Shown here in pieces: positions 35,611-51,932 of a stretch of DNA of 64,000 nucleotides. Below the pieces are notes generated by a model that saw only the letters and a list, made by a program, of their open reading frames with translations, ran no database searches and had not been told where the DNA came from. The position numbers were made by a program, and so were the translations under genes. The DNA comes from Pseudomonadota bacterium (GTDB lineage: Bacteria; Myxococcota_A; UBA796; GCA-2862545). Within the stretch, counting starts at the first letter, position 1, and each line of letters opens with the position of its first letter. Location: positions 46,424-110,423 of the forward strand of contig CANNIZ010000010.1 of the NCBI GenBank assembly GCA_947505245.1, in the 5' to 3' direction.

Positions 35611-35614
<4 letters not shown>
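34745..35614 (-). CDS. pstS: Phosphate-binding lipoprotein PstS
   Basis: 289-aa solute-binding protein. The lipoprotein signal LLLLLTGCTPHPG places the lipid Cys at about residue 18. Phosphate-binding segments are DKGSDTMVNL, NGGGSGTGLKAL, SREIKEKE and QNNSGTYEYFKKEIL. The gene lies in the middle of the operon rather than first, overlapping pstB1 upstream and pstC downstream by 4 bases each. Confidence 0.93.
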
Positions 35615-36389
<775 letters not shown>

Positions 36390-36393
<4 letters not shown>

Positions 36394-37145
36394 CCGAACT
36401 TCCCGTTCACGTAGTCGTGGGTCCGCTTGTCCTTTGGGAACTCGAACAGCTCTTCCGTCGGCGCCTCTTCGATGACCGAACCGAGCAGCATGAACGCGGT
36501 GCGATCGGCGATGCGACGCGCCTGTTGCAGCAGGTTGGTGACGAGCACGATCGAGATCTGCTTCTTGAGCTCGACGAGCACCGCCTCGATTCGCATGGTC
36601 GTGACAGGATCGATCGCGATCGAGAACTCATCGAGGCACAACACCTCGGGTTCGGTGGAGAGCGCCCGGGCGAGCGTGAGCCGCTGCTGCTGACCGCCGG
36701 AGAGTCGCGTTCCGAGCTGATCGAGGCGGTCCTTTACCTCGTCCCACAGGGCGGCCTGCGTGAGGCAGCGCTCCACGATCTCGTCGAGTTCGCGTCGGTT
36801 GGTGACGCCCACCATGCGCGGCGCGAACGCGACGTTGTCGTAGATCGACATCGGCAGCCCGACGGGAAGCGGCAGCACCATCGCGACGCGGCGCCGGAGC
36901 TCGTTGGGGTCGACCTTGTCGACGGACTCGCCCTCGATGCGGACGATGCCCTCGGAGCGACCGCCGGCGAGCTCGAGCGTGCGGTTCAGGCAGGTGAGCA
37001 TCGTCGTCTTGCCGCCGCCGGCGGGGCCGATGACGCCGAGGATCTCGTTCGGGCGGACGGCCAACGAGACGTTCTTCAGGACCTGTCGCGTGCCATACCA
37101 CGCGTTCAGGTCGCGAACTTCGAGCGGAATGACGGTGCCGTTCAC
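36390..37145 (-). CDS. pstB: Phosphate ABC transporter ATPase PstB2 (degenerate Q- and H-loops)
   Basis: 251-aa paralogue of PstB1. The signature is perfect (LSGGQQQR, 148-155) and Walker A still fits (GPAGGGKTT, 40-48). The Q-loop Gln is Pro92 (VLPLP instead of VFQKP), the H-loop His is Asn204 (VTNLLQQA instead of VTHNMQQA), and the Walker B region reads LDEFSIAID with an altered D-loop. This is the mirror image of the PstB1 changes. The GTG start at 37145 overlaps the pstA stop (GTGA). Inference: it contributes the signature motif to the single hydrolysing site of a PstB1-PstB2 heterodimer. Confidence 0.9.
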
Positions 37146-38068
37146 CACTTGCGGTTCCGGCGCAGGTAGTAGCGGAGCACCGTCGCGAACGAATTGAGCA
37201 GCACCACCGTGCCGACGAGCACGAGCGCCGAGCCGTACTTCATCTCCAGCGGAACGTCTGGGATCTGCGTCACCAGCGCGTAGACGTGCATCGACAACGC
37301 CATGGACTGCATCCGGACGTCGTCCGGAAGGATGGGAAGGTAGAACGCGGCCCCGGTGAACAGGATGGGCGCCGTCTCTCCGGCGGCGCGGCTCACCTGC
37401 AGGATGATTCCGGTGAGGATTCCAGGAAGCGCGTTCGGCAGCACGATGTGGCGGATCGTCTGCCAGCGCGACACGCCGAGGTTCCACGACGCGAGCCGGA
37501 AGCTGTGGGGCACAGATTGAAGCGCGGCTTTGGTCGATGTGATGATCACGGGCAACGTCATGACGCCGAGCGTGAGGCCGCCGGCGAGGATGCTCGTGCC
37601 GAGCCGCATGAACAGCACGAACGCGCCGAGGCCAAACAGCGCGTGCACGATCGAAGGGACGGCGGCGAGGTTGACGATCGCGAGGTCGACGATGCGCGCG
37701 ACGCGACCCTCGCCCGCGTACTCGGAGAGGTAGATTCCAGCGAGCACGCCGACGGGCACGGCGAACGCGAGCGAGACCCCGACCAGCCACAAGGTGCCGA
37801 CGATGGCGGGAAAGATGCCGCCCGCGGTCATGCCGTGCAGCGGCATGCCGAAGAGGAACTCGAGTGACAGCGCGGGGGCGCCTCGAACGATGAGCAGCCC
37901 GACGATCGCCAGGGCAGGGATTGCCGCGAGCGCGGCGGCACCGAGCAGCACCAGGCCCGCGAGGCTCTCGGTGCGGCGACGGGACGCGAGGTCGGCGAAC
38001 GCCACGGTCGTGGGGCTCGGCGAGGCGGCTGTGGCCTGTTCGGCGGTGCGTACGTCGGTCCCGTTCAT
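37142..38068 (-). CDS. pstA: Phosphate ABC transporter permease PstA
   Basis: 308-aa inner-membrane permease, about six helices. FLFGMPLHGMTAGGIFPAIVGT is the PstA-type loop before the conserved GT. The EAA loop is FRLASWNLGVSRWQTIRHIVLPNALPG, and RAAGETAPILFTGAAF is the family ending. The ATG at 38068 excludes an Arg-rich upstream extension. It lies 65 bases downstream of the phoB-like gene. Confidence 0.93.
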   Translation of the reverse strand: MNGTDVRTAEQATAASPSPTTVAFADLASRRRTESLAGLVLLGAAALAAIPALAIVGLLIVRGAPALSLEFLFGMPLHGMTAGGIFPAIVGTLWLVGVSLAFAVPVGVLAGIYLSEYAGEGRVARIVDLAIVNLAAVPSIVHALFGLGAFVLFMRLGTSILAGGLTLGVMTLPVIITSTKAALQSVPHSFRLASWNLGVSRWQTIRHIVLPNALPGILTGIILQVSRAAGETAPILFTGAAFYLPILPDDVRMQSMALSMHVYALVTQIPDVPLEMKYGSALVLVGTVVLLNSFATVLRYYLRRNRKW

Positions 38069-38133
38069 GGGGCCGCACGTTATCGGCGCTCGGTGTCGGT
38101 CGTGTGACGCGGGGCTGACGATCCGGGGGCGGC

Positions 38134-38826
38134 CTACGGTTCGAACCGGTACCCGGTGCCGTGCACGGTCAGGATATGGCGCGGCGTAGCTGGCGAATCT
38201 TCGATCTTCTTGCGCAGCTTGAGGATCTGGTTGTCTACCGTGCGGGTGGTGAGCGCCGCGGAGTAGCCCCACACGTTGACGAGGAGCTCATCGCGGCTCA
38301 CGTCCTTGCCGCGGTGCTGGATGAGGTAGTTCAACGTGCCGGCTTCGTGGGTGGTGAGGCGCTCCTCGGTGCCACCCTTCCACAGGGTTCGGCGGCGAAG
38401 ATCGACTTTTACATCGCCGAATTCGTAAAATTCGAGCCCTTTCGCCTGCCCCGGTTGATCGCGCAGCCGCGCCTTGATGCGCGCGATCACCTCGCGCGGC
38501 GAAAACGGCTTCGTCACGTAGTCGTCAGCGCCCATCTCGAGCCCCATGACGCGGTCGATCTCTTCGCTCTTTGCGGTGAGCATGATGACGGGAACGGTCG
38601 GGTGTTCCTGCTTGATGCCGCGCATGACCTGGAGGCCGTCCATGCCCGGCAACATGATGTCGCACAACACGAGGTCTGGCACGTCTTCGCGCACGGCTGC
38701 GAGCCCGGCTTCGCCGTTGGCGGCGCGCGTCACGGTGAAGCGCTCGTGCTCGAGGGCGGCGACGAGGCCCTTGGCGATGGTGTCGTCGTCTTCGACGACC
38801 AGGATGTGCAGCGTGCGGTTTTCCAT
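38134..38826 (-). CDS. PhoB/OmpR-type response regulator
   Basis: 230-aa two-component regulator. The receiver domain (1-120) has VVEDDD, phosphoacceptor CDIMLPGMDG (about Asp54), MLTAKS and the switch lysine in DDYVTKPFSP. The C-terminal winged-helix DNA-binding domain (about 130-230) has RLTTHEAGTLNYLIQHRGKDVSRDELLVNVWGY and RTVDNQILKLRKKIE. GGGAG lies 4 bases before the ATG. Heading the pst operon, it is most likely the PhoB-equivalent phosphate regulator. No PhoR-type kinase is adjacent. Confidence 0.92.
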   Translation of the reverse strand: MENRTLHILVVEDDDTIAKGLVAALEHERFTVTRAANGEAGLAAVREDVPDLVLCDIMLPGMDGLQVMRGIKQEHPTVPVIMLTAKSEEIDRVMGLEMGADDYVTKPFSPREVIARIKARLRDQPGQAKGLEFYEFGDVKVDLRRRTLWKGGTEERLTTHEAGTLNYLIQHRGKDVSRDELLVNVWGYSAALTTRTVDNQILKLRKKIEDSPATPRHILTVHGTGYRFEP

Positions 38827-38878
38827 GCGACTCCCGCCCGAAGGCCTGTCGGTTCCCGGTTGAATATAGCGGCGCTGT

Positions 38879-38895
38879 CCGAACGCAAGGTTCGG
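38879..38895. promoter_or_regulatory. Perfect inverted repeat between divergent regulator and cyclase genes
   Basis: CCGAAC, 5 bases, GTTCGG. It lies in the 82-base divergent region between the phoB-like gene and the cyclase, ending 13 bases before the cyclase TTG. Position suggests an operator; it does not look like a PHO box. Function is not shown by the sequence. Confidence 0.35.
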
Positions 38896-38908
38896 CGATG
38901 GGAGATGC

Positions 38909-41137
38909 TTGAAGGAGCGGGTTCCGGTGCTGGTATTTGGCGCGCTCCTGATCGGCGCGATCGCGGCGCTCGTGTTCACGACGTCCAATGTGGTCACGCG
39001 TGCCCCGCTCGCGTTCGTCGAACCGCCCCGCGAGCCATTGTCCTCGTTGCCTGTCGACACGCTCCGTGAGAGGGGGCGCGCGGAGTCCGACTGCCGCCGC
39101 GCGAGCGAGCTTTGGTGGGCGGTGATCGAACAGCAGCCCGACGATCTGGAAGCCTACAAGGCGATCGCCCGCTGTGACCAGCACGGCGAGATCGACACCG
39201 TCGTCGACGACGCGACCAACCTGTTCGAGCAGTCGCGGGTCCTCGGCATCGTCCCGGACATGCTCGACGTGCTGAACGTGCGCGACGTGGTGCCCATCCT
39301 GAACGAGGTGCAGGCCGACCGGCAGAACGACGTGGTGTCGTTGCGTCGACTCGGTCTCGTTCGCCGCGAGTTGGGGGACGTCGAAGGCGCGGTCGGGGCG
39401 TTCCGCCGCGCCGTTGAGCTGGACCCCGAGGACGTCGAACTCGGCTTGCAGGTCGGCTATTCGCTCGTCGACCTCGGGCGCATCGACGAGGCCCGCGTCG
39501 AGTTTCGCAACGCGCTCGCGCACGAAGGGCCCACCCTGCGCATGACGCGGCTATACGCGATCGCCGTCGCGTTCCCGTACCCGTTCGTGCTGCTGGTGAC
39601 GGCGCTGGCGGGCCTCGCGGCGTCGCTCGGCGTGCTTCGTCGCGGCGATTCGGCGCCGGGTCCGGACGGGGTGACGATCGCCTGGGTGAGCGTGGCGTCG
39701 CTGATCCTCGGCGCCTGGTTCATCGTCAGCGGCGACCGCATGGCGTTCGGTGTGTTGCTGCTGATCGCGGCCGGCTCCGCCGGATGGTTGGCGCTGCGGC
39801 CGCTTCGTGGAGGCCTGGTGAAGGCGGCCTCAGGGCTCGGCGTCGTGGTCTCGCGGGTCGCCACGGGCCAGATTCATCCGCTGCTCCGCCGCCTCCCGTG
39901 GTCGGCCCTGTTCGCGATCCTGGCGGCGAGCACGCTCGCGATCCTCGTGTTCGTCCCTCGCATCTCGAACATCGATCTCCGGATGGGGGCGGCGTTCCTG
40001 TCGGCGATGTTGTTGTTTTCGACCATCGGCTCGCTGTTGCTGCGCATCCTGGACGACTCGCCGAGCCTGCAGAGCGCGCTCCGGTGGCTCGGGATCGCGG
40101 GTACGCTGCCGTTTCCGCTGTTCTTCCTCTACTTCGAGCGTCGGGGCCTGCTCGCCGCTGCCGTGCGCGGCTCGCTCGACGCCGATCTCGCGAACCGGCT
40201 CGCCGGCTACGGCCTCGTCTGGGCGGCTGGCCTCGGCCTCGCCGTCGTGCTCGCGCGCATCCTCGCAGCGAGCATCCTCGACCCGCTGGGCGAGGTGATC
40301 GCGTCGGTCGAGCGCGTCCGAAACGGGGACTTCGAAGCGCATCCGACGGCGTCTCGTCGCGACGAGATCGGCACGCTCGGCCGCGCGATGGCCGAGATGG
40401 CGGTGGCACTCAAACAACGCGACGAATTGAAGGCGACGTTCCGGAGGTACGTGAACCCTGGAATCGCGGAGCGCCTGATGGCGGGCGACGCGAGCGTCAA
40501 GAACGGCCGCCTCGTCCACGCGACGGTGCTGTTCTGCGACGTCCGCGGCTTCACCTCGATGTCCGAGCGGCTGTCGCCGGCCCAGGTGGTCGACCTGCTG
40601 AACGAGTACTTCTCTCGGATGGAGCCGGTGATTCGCCGGTGGGGCGGCGTCGTCGACAAGTTCCTCGGCGACGGCATGCTCGTCGTGTGGGACGTGCCCG
40701 AGCCGCTCGCGCAGGGGCCGTTCGTCGGCGTTCCTGGCGAGCGACTGGCCGTCGAGGCCGCGCTCGACATGCTCGACGCCCTGGCCGCGTTCAACGAGGA
40801 GATCGCGACGCGTGGCCTCCCACCGATGCAGGTCGGCATCGGCATCAACGCCGGGGAACTGATCGCCGGGCCGGTCGGCAGCCGCGATCGCCAGGAATAC
40901 ACGGTCATGGGCGACACGGTGAACACCGCGCAGCGGGTCGAGAGCACGGCGCGCGGCGACAAGGGCGCCCTGCTCGTCACCGAGTCGGTCGAGGGTCGCG
41001 TTCGGGACGCGTTCCTGTTCGAGGCGCAGCAACCCGTGGCGCTCAAGGGCAAGGCGGCCCCGATGCTGCTGTTCGCGGTGCACGGCCGCCGCGGCGAGCC
41101 GCTCGGCTCCCGGCCCGCGCGCCCGACGGGTGCGTAG
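38909..41137 (+). CDS. Membrane adenylate cyclase (class III) with TPR and HAMP regions
   Basis: 742 aa. N-terminal membrane helix (about 5-25), TPR-like repeats (about 60-200), five or six membrane helices (about 220-460), a HAMP linker (about 445-500), and a class III cyclase domain (about 540-720). Metal-binding Asp residues are in LFCDVRGFTSMSE and KFLGDGMLVVWD. The Lys of VDKFLGD and the Thr of YTVMGD specify adenine, and VNTAQRVES carries the transition-state Asn and Arg. It should make cyclic AMP. The TTG start has GGGAG 4 bases upstream. It ends 27 bases before pfaD, so it may be cotranscribed with the lipid synthase genes. Confidence 0.9.
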   Translation: MKERVPVLVFGALLIGAIAALVFTTSNVVTRAPLAFVEPPREPLSSLPVDTLRERGRAESDCRRASELWWAVIEQQPDDLEAYKAIARCDQHGEIDTVVDDATNLFEQSRVLGIVPDMLDVLNVRDVVPILNEVQADRQNDVVSLRRLGLVRRELGDVEGAVGAFRRAVELDPEDVELGLQVGYSLVDLGRIDEARVEFRNALAHEGPTLRMTRLYAIAVAFPYPFVLLVTALAGLAASLGVLRRGDSAPGPDGVTIAWVSVASLILGAWFIVSGDRMAFGVLLLIAAGSAGWLALRPLRGGLVKAASGLGVVVSRVATGQIHPLLRRLPWSALFAILAASTLAILVFVPRISNIDLRMGAAFLSAMLLFSTIGSLLLRILDDSPSLQSALRWLGIAGTLPFPLFFLYFERRGLLAAAVRGSLDADLANRLAGYGLVWAAGLGLAVVLARILAASILDPLGEVIASVERVRNGDFEAHPTASRRDEIGTLGRAMAEMAVALKQRDELKATFRRYVNPGIAERLMAGDASVKNGRLVHATVLFCDVRGFTSMSERLSPAQVVDLLNEYFSRMEPVIRRWGGVVDKFLGDGMLVVWDVPEPLAQGPFVGVPGERLAVEAALDMLDALAAFNEEIATRGLPPMQVGIGINAGELIAGPVGSRDRQEYTVMGDTVNTAQRVESTARGDKGALLVTESVEGRVRDAFLFEAQQPVALKGKAAPMLLFAVHGRRGEPLGSRPARPTGA

Positions 41138-41164
41138 CCATCTACACAGTGGCGCATCGAGCGC

Positions 41165-42841
41165 GTGCAGGCTATCGGGGCCGGCTCCATTGGTTCGTTC
41201 CCTGTCGGAGGTCCGTTGGTCGGGTCGTTGCTTGAGCCCATCGGTGCGTGGTCTCCCGGGGAGAGCCCGGCGGCGTTCTCCGCTGAAGACGTGCTGCGCG
41301 CGGTTTCGCGGTTTCGCGAGGTCGCCCACGTCGTGCGGGAGCCCGCGTCCGGCCGCCTCGGGGTGGGCGTCGGCGGCTCGATCGGTGACGCGCGGGCGCT
41401 GAACGGCTCGGGCCTGCCGTTGATCTCCGCGCTCCCGTCGCTGTACCCGGAGTGGCTCGGCGACCGCAGCTTCTGCCTAGCGCACGGCGTCCGGTTCCCG
41501 TACGTCGCGGGCGAGATGGCCAACGGCATCGCCACCGTGCGGATGGTCGTCGCGATGGCGAACGCCGGCATGCTCGGCATGTTCGGCGCGGGCGGCCTCG
41601 GGCTCCCGCGCGTCGAGAAGGCCGTGGACGAGCTCGTCGCCACGCTCGGCGATCGCCTCCCCTGGGGCGTGAACCTCATCCACTCGCCGAACGAGCCCGC
41701 CCTCGAGGAGCGCGCCGCCGAGCTGTTCATCCGGCGCGGCGTCCCGTGCATCTCCACGTCGGCGTTCATGGGCCTCACGCCCGCGGTCGTTCGCTGTGTG
41801 GCGGCCGGGCTGCGCAAGGTGGACGGTCGCGTGGTGCGGGCCCGGCACGTGATGACGAAGATCTCGCGCTCGGAAGTCGCGCGCAAGTTCCTCGCGCCCG
41901 CTCCGGCCGACCTGTTGAAGGTGTGCGTCCAGCGCGGCTGGATCACGGAAGACGAGGCGCGGCTCGCCGAGACCATCCCCGTCGCCGAAGACGTCACCGT
42001 CGAGGCCGACTCGGGCGGCCACACGGACAACCAGTCCATGGTCGCGCTGTTGCCGGCAATCCTGGCTCTCCGGGACGAGCTCGCAGCGAAACACGGCTTC
42101 ACAGAGGCCCCGCGCGTGGGCGCGGCGGGCGGTATCGGGACGCCCGGCGCCGCGGCTGCAGCGTTCGCGCTCGGTGCGAGCTACATCGTGACCGGCTCGG
42201 TGAACCAGGCGGCGGTCGAGAGCGGGCTGTCGGCCGAAGGCCGGGCAATGTTGGCGGTCTCCGAGATCCCCGACGTGATCATGGCCCCCGCGGCCGACAT
42301 GTTCGAGCTCGGCGTGAACGTGCAGGTGCTCAAGCGCGGCACGATGTTCGGCCCGCGCGCAAAGAAGCTTTACGAGATCTACTCGCACTACCCGTCGATC
42401 GAGGCGTTGCCCGCGGACGTGCGCGCCCGCATCGAGAAGGACGTCCTCCACACGACGTTCGACGACGTTTGGGCCGACACGCGCGCGTTCTGGACGGGTC
42501 GCGACGCGGGTGAGGTCGCCAAGGCCGAGCGCGATCCCAAGCACAAGCTCGCGCTGTGTTGCCGCTGGTACCTCGGCAAGGCGTCCAAGTGGGCGATCGA
42601 CGGGGAGCCCTCGCGGCGCGCGGACTACCAGATCTGGTCGGGCCCCTCGATGGGGGCGTTCAACGCGTGGGCGAAGGGCAGCTTCCTCGAGCGGCCCGAA
42701 AACCGCGGCGTCGTGCAGGTAGCCCTCAACCTCTTGGAAGGCGCGGCGGCCATTACGCGCGCTCAGCAGCTTCGTAGTCACGGCGTTCCGGTTCCGGCCG
42801 CCGCTTTTCAGTTTCGGCCGCGCGTCCTCGCGCTGGCCTAG
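41165..42841 (+). CDS. pfaD: PfaD-type trans-acting enoyl reductase of a secondary-lipid (PUFA-like) synthase
   Basis: 558-aa TIM-barrel flavoenzyme of the PfaD family, related to 2-nitropropane dioxygenase. In PUFA synthases it reduces the enoyl-ACP intermediates made by PfaA/PfaC. Characteristic segments are LAHGVRFPYVAGEMANGIA, GMLGMFGAGGLGL, GVNLIHSPNEPALEE, RHVMTKISRSEVARKF, EADSGGHTDNQ, RVGAAGGIGTPGAAAAAF and GASYIVTGSVNQAAVESG. A GTG at 41165 is the annotated start, but its ribosome binding site is weak. It lies 36 bases upstream of the PfaA-like synthase. The pfaD-first order is that of myxobacterial pfa1-pfa2-pfa3 clusters. Confidence 0.93.
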   Translation: MQAIGAGSIGSFPVGGPLVGSLLEPIGAWSPGESPAAFSAEDVLRAVSRFREVAHVVREPASGRLGVGVGGSIGDARALNGSGLPLISALPSLYPEWLGDRSFCLAHGVRFPYVAGEMANGIATVRMVVAMANAGMLGMFGAGGLGLPRVEKAVDELVATLGDRLPWGVNLIHSPNEPALEERAAELFIRRGVPCISTSAFMGLTPAVVRCVAAGLRKVDGRVVRARHVMTKISRSEVARKFLAPAPADLLKVCVQRGWITEDEARLAETIPVAEDVTVEADSGGHTDNQSMVALLPAILALRDELAAKHGFTEAPRVGAAGGIGTPGAAAAAFALGASYIVTGSVNQAAVESGLSAEGRAMLAVSEIPDVIMAPAADMFELGVNVQVLKRGTMFGPRAKKLYEIYSHYPSIEALPADVRARIEKDVLHTTFDDVWADTRAFWTGRDAGEVAKAERDPKHKLALCCRWYLGKASKWAIDGEPSRRADYQIWSGPSMGAFNAWAKGSFLERPENRGVVQVALNLLEGAAAITRAQQLRSHGVPVPAAAFQFRPRVLALA

Positions 42842-42877
42842 TCGCGCGGGTTCGCTCGCGTCGTCAGGGAGGTCTTT

Positions 42878-49363
<6,486 letters not shown>

Positions 49364-49496
49364 TGCGAACCGGACCTCGGCAGCGCCGGTCGTGGGTGGA
49401 TACAAACCGATTCACGATGGCCTCGGAACCGCGCGGTCGAGCGCGCTAGGCTGGTCGGGTCGACGCGCTACGGTGCGGCGGATCGAGGGGGCGCGC

Positions 49497-50924
49497 TTGT
49501 TCGGGTTTCACCTGTTTCTCGTGTTCGGTGGTTGTACGCCAGGGGATTCCGACACCGGCGAAAGTGTGGGTGGAGGGTCGTTGTGGATCCCGCCGATGCT
49601 GACGGGGACCACGTTTGACCTCACGTTGGGTGAGGCCACCAAGCAGCTGAACGACGGCGACGCGACCCCGACGTACGGCTACAACGGCGCCGACTTCTGG
49701 GGCCCGACGCTGCGGATGAACAAGGGCGACATCGTCACGTTGAACGTCACCAACGACCTGATGATGGACGATACCACCGCGCATTGGCACGGTTTCCACA
49801 TCCCGGCGGCGAGCGACGGCGGCCCGCACCAGGTGATCGCGCCGGGCGCGACGTGGTCGCCGAGCTTCGAGGTCATGAACCGAGCCGCGACGTACTGGTA
49901 CCACCCGCATCTGCACATGATGACCATGGAGCAGCTTGTGAAGGGCGCCGGCGGCTTCATCATCGTCGATGACGACGAGGAGGCCGCGCTCCCGCTGCCC
50001 CGAACCTACGGCGTGGATGACATCCCGCTGATGCTCACGAGCCGCCGATTCGACAGCGACAATGCGTTCGACATGGAAGGCGCCTACGGCGACTACCTGC
50101 TGGCCAACGGCACGCGGGACGCCACCGTCGAGCTCCCGGCGCAGGTGGTGCGGCTGCGAATCCTCAACGCGGAGGTCGAGCGCAACTACAACCTGGGCTT
50201 CGCGGACAGCCGGACTTTCTACGTGATCGCCACCGACGGTGGCCTGGTGAACGCGCCGATTCCCGTCACCCGGCTGCCGATGTCCGTGGGCGAACGCTAC
50301 GAAATATTGGTGGATCTGTCGGGGGACGAGGCGGGCTCCACGGTCGCGCTGCAGTCGTTCAACGGCGGGCAGACGTTCGGATTCCCCGGCGGTGAGCCCG
50401 GCACGACGGGGGAGTTCGGCAGCCTGCTGAACGACACCACCTTCGACGTGCTCGGCGTCACGGTCGGCGCGGCGACCGACGGCGCGGTGATGGCGGTGCC
50501 TGCGTCATTGGCGAATAGCGTGTACTGGACCGCGTCCGACGCGACCGTCAACCGCACCATCGCGATTACCGATGAGGGGCCGGGCACGCCGTTCACGTTT
50601 GACAATGCGACCTACGACGAGCAGGTCATCAACCAGACGGTCAACCTCGGCGACACCGAGCGGTGGACGATCCAGAACAACCGCACGTTCGGGCATTCGT
50701 TTCACGTGCATGACGTGCAGTTCAACATCGTCGCGCGCTCCTCCACGCCGATCGGCGACTACGAGCGGGGCTGGAAGGACACCGTGTTCGTTCCGCTTGG
50801 CGAATCGGTGAGCTTCGTCGCCAGGTTCGACGACTTCGCGAGCGATACCGATCCCTACATGTACCACTGCCACATGTCGAATCACGAAGACGGCGGCTTG
50901 ATGGGCCAGTTCCTCGTGAAGTGA
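49497..50924 (+). CDS. Multicopper oxidase, lipoprotein
   Basis: 475-aa CueO/laccase-like oxidase. It couples four one-electron oxidations (metal ions or phenols) to reduction of oxygen to water, and is probably surface- or periplasm-anchored. A TTG start at 49497 with GAGGGGG 5 bases upstream gives a lipoprotein signal, FGFHLFLVFGGCTP. All four copper motifs are present: HWHGFH, YWYHPHLH, HSFHVHDVQ and YHCHMSNHEDGGLM, so type 1, 2 and 3 copper sites look complete, with Met as the likely axial ligand. No Met-rich insert is visible. It follows pfaA by 133 bases and is followed by a copy of the pfaA 3' tail. The substrate is unknown. Confidence 0.92.
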   Translation: MFGFHLFLVFGGCTPGDSDTGESVGGGSLWIPPMLTGTTFDLTLGEATKQLNDGDATPTYGYNGADFWGPTLRMNKGDIVTLNVTNDLMMDDTTAHWHGFHIPAASDGGPHQVIAPGATWSPSFEVMNRAATYWYHPHLHMMTMEQLVKGAGGFIIVDDDEEAALPLPRTYGVDDIPLMLTSRRFDSDNAFDMEGAYGDYLLANGTRDATVELPAQVVRLRILNAEVERNYNLGFADSRTFYVIATDGGLVNAPIPVTRLPMSVGERYEILVDLSGDEAGSTVALQSFNGGQTFGFPGGEPGTTGEFGSLLNDTTFDVLGVTVGAATDGAVMAVPASLANSVYWTASDATVNRTIAITDEGPGTPFTFDNATYDEQVINQTVNLGDTERWTIQNNRTFGHSFHVHDVQFNIVARSSTPIGDYERGWKDTVFVPLGESVSFVARFDDFASDTDPYMYHCHMSNHEDGGLMGQFLVK

Positions 50925-50948
50925 AGCGGGGCGTTGCGACGCCCTGGC

Positions 50949-50993
50949 GTGCACGCCGAGGTGCGTGGCTTCGAGGTCGTCGCGCGTCCCGCG
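50949..50993 (+). repeat. Tail repeat, copy B
   Basis: 45 bases, about 39 identical to the end of pfaA. Read in frame it gives VHAEVRGFEVVARPA, then a stop at 51003-51005. It starts 24 bases after the multicopper oxidase stop and is in the same frame as that gene. It is not translated unless the TGA is read through. Confidence 0.7.
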
Positions 50994-51029
50994 CAGGCCG
51001 GTTAGGGCTTGGGAACGTGCGGAGGCCCC

Positions 51030-51770
51030 ATGATGCGTTCCCTGTTGACCCTGTCGCTGTTCACCCTCGCGGCCTGTGATGACGCTCCCGGGACTCAGGC
51101 AGAGGACGTGCCTGTCGTCGCAGACGCCTCTCACGCCGGCGCCGTGCCAGCGCTGCACACCGGTACGGTCAAGGAGACCATGGAGTCCGGCGGCTACACG
51201 TACGTGCTGCTACAGAACGACCGGGAGACGATCTGGATCGCCGGCCCGGCGACGCCGGTGGCCGTCGGCGACACCCTCACCGTGCCTGACGGGGCGTTGA
51301 TGACGGCCTTCCACAGCGCCACCCTCGACCGCACCTTCGACGAGATCGTGTTTGTCGATGCCCTGCACGCCGGAGATGTTTCAAAGGAGGCCAAGGCCTG
51401 CCACGACCCCGGGGTGCTCGATCAGGTCGCGAAGTTCAGCACGCCCGACGGGGGCCTGGCCATCGACGAGGTCCACGCGCGCAAGGCGGAGCTCGTGGGC
51501 AAGACCGTCCTCGTGCGCGGCCAGGTGACCAAGTCGAGCCACGGCATCCTCGGCACGAACTGGATTCACCTGCAGGACGGCACCGGCGTCGTCGCCGGCA
51601 AGACCTTCGATCTCACCGTCACCACCTCGAACGCGGACATCGAGATCGGCGACATCGTCCTTGTCGAAGGCGCGCTTTCGACCGACGTCGACTTCGGCGC
51701 TGGCTATAAGTACGACGTGATCGTGCAGGGCGCGAAAGTCACCGCGGAGCCGAAGGACGCCGTCAACTGA
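51030..51770 (+). CDS. OB-fold-like lipoprotein, 246 aa
   Basis: The ATG has GGAGG 4 bases upstream, followed by a lipoprotein signal (LLTLSLFTLAACDD). It has two beta-rich regions. The first (about 45-120) includes GTVKETMESGGYTYVLLQND; the second (about 145-240) contains GKTVLVRGQVTKSSHGILGTNWIHLQDGTG, the OB-fold pattern of periplasmic tRNA_anti/YgiW-like proteins. His-containing segments (ADASHAGAVPALHTG) might bind metal. It lies between the multicopper oxidase and the third tail repeat. Function unknown. Confidence 0.75.
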   Translation: MMRSLLTLSLFTLAACDDAPGTQAEDVPVVADASHAGAVPALHTGTVKETMESGGYTYVLLQNDRETIWIAGPATPVAVGDTLTVPDGALMTAFHSATLDRTFDEIVFVDALHAGDVSKEAKACHDPGVLDQVAKFSTPDGGLAIDEVHARKAELVGKTVLVRGQVTKSSHGILGTNWIHLQDGTGVVAGKTFDLTVTTSNADIEIGDIVLVEGALSTDVDFGAGYKYDVIVQGAKVTAEPKDAVN

Positions 51771-51813
51771 CCTCGGTCAGTTCGCGATCGCGTCACCCAC
51801 CGCGGGCCTTCGG

Positions 51814-51893
51814 GCGACGCGACGGCGCTCCCGGCGAAAGGGCGCGTGCTCGCCGAGGGTCGCGGAATCGAGGTCGTCGCCCGGCCTTCGTGA
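51814..51893 (+). repeat. Tail repeat, copy C
   Basis: 80 bases aligning without gaps to the end of pfaA, with roughly five in six positions identical, stop codon included. In frame it gives GRVLAEGRGIEVVARPS then TGA. It lies 43 bases after the OB-fold-like gene, in the same frame as that gene beyond its stop. Confidence 0.75.
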
Positions 51894-51932
51894 GGATACC
51901 CTGGCGGCTTCCTCGCCAAGCTGGAGTCCGTC

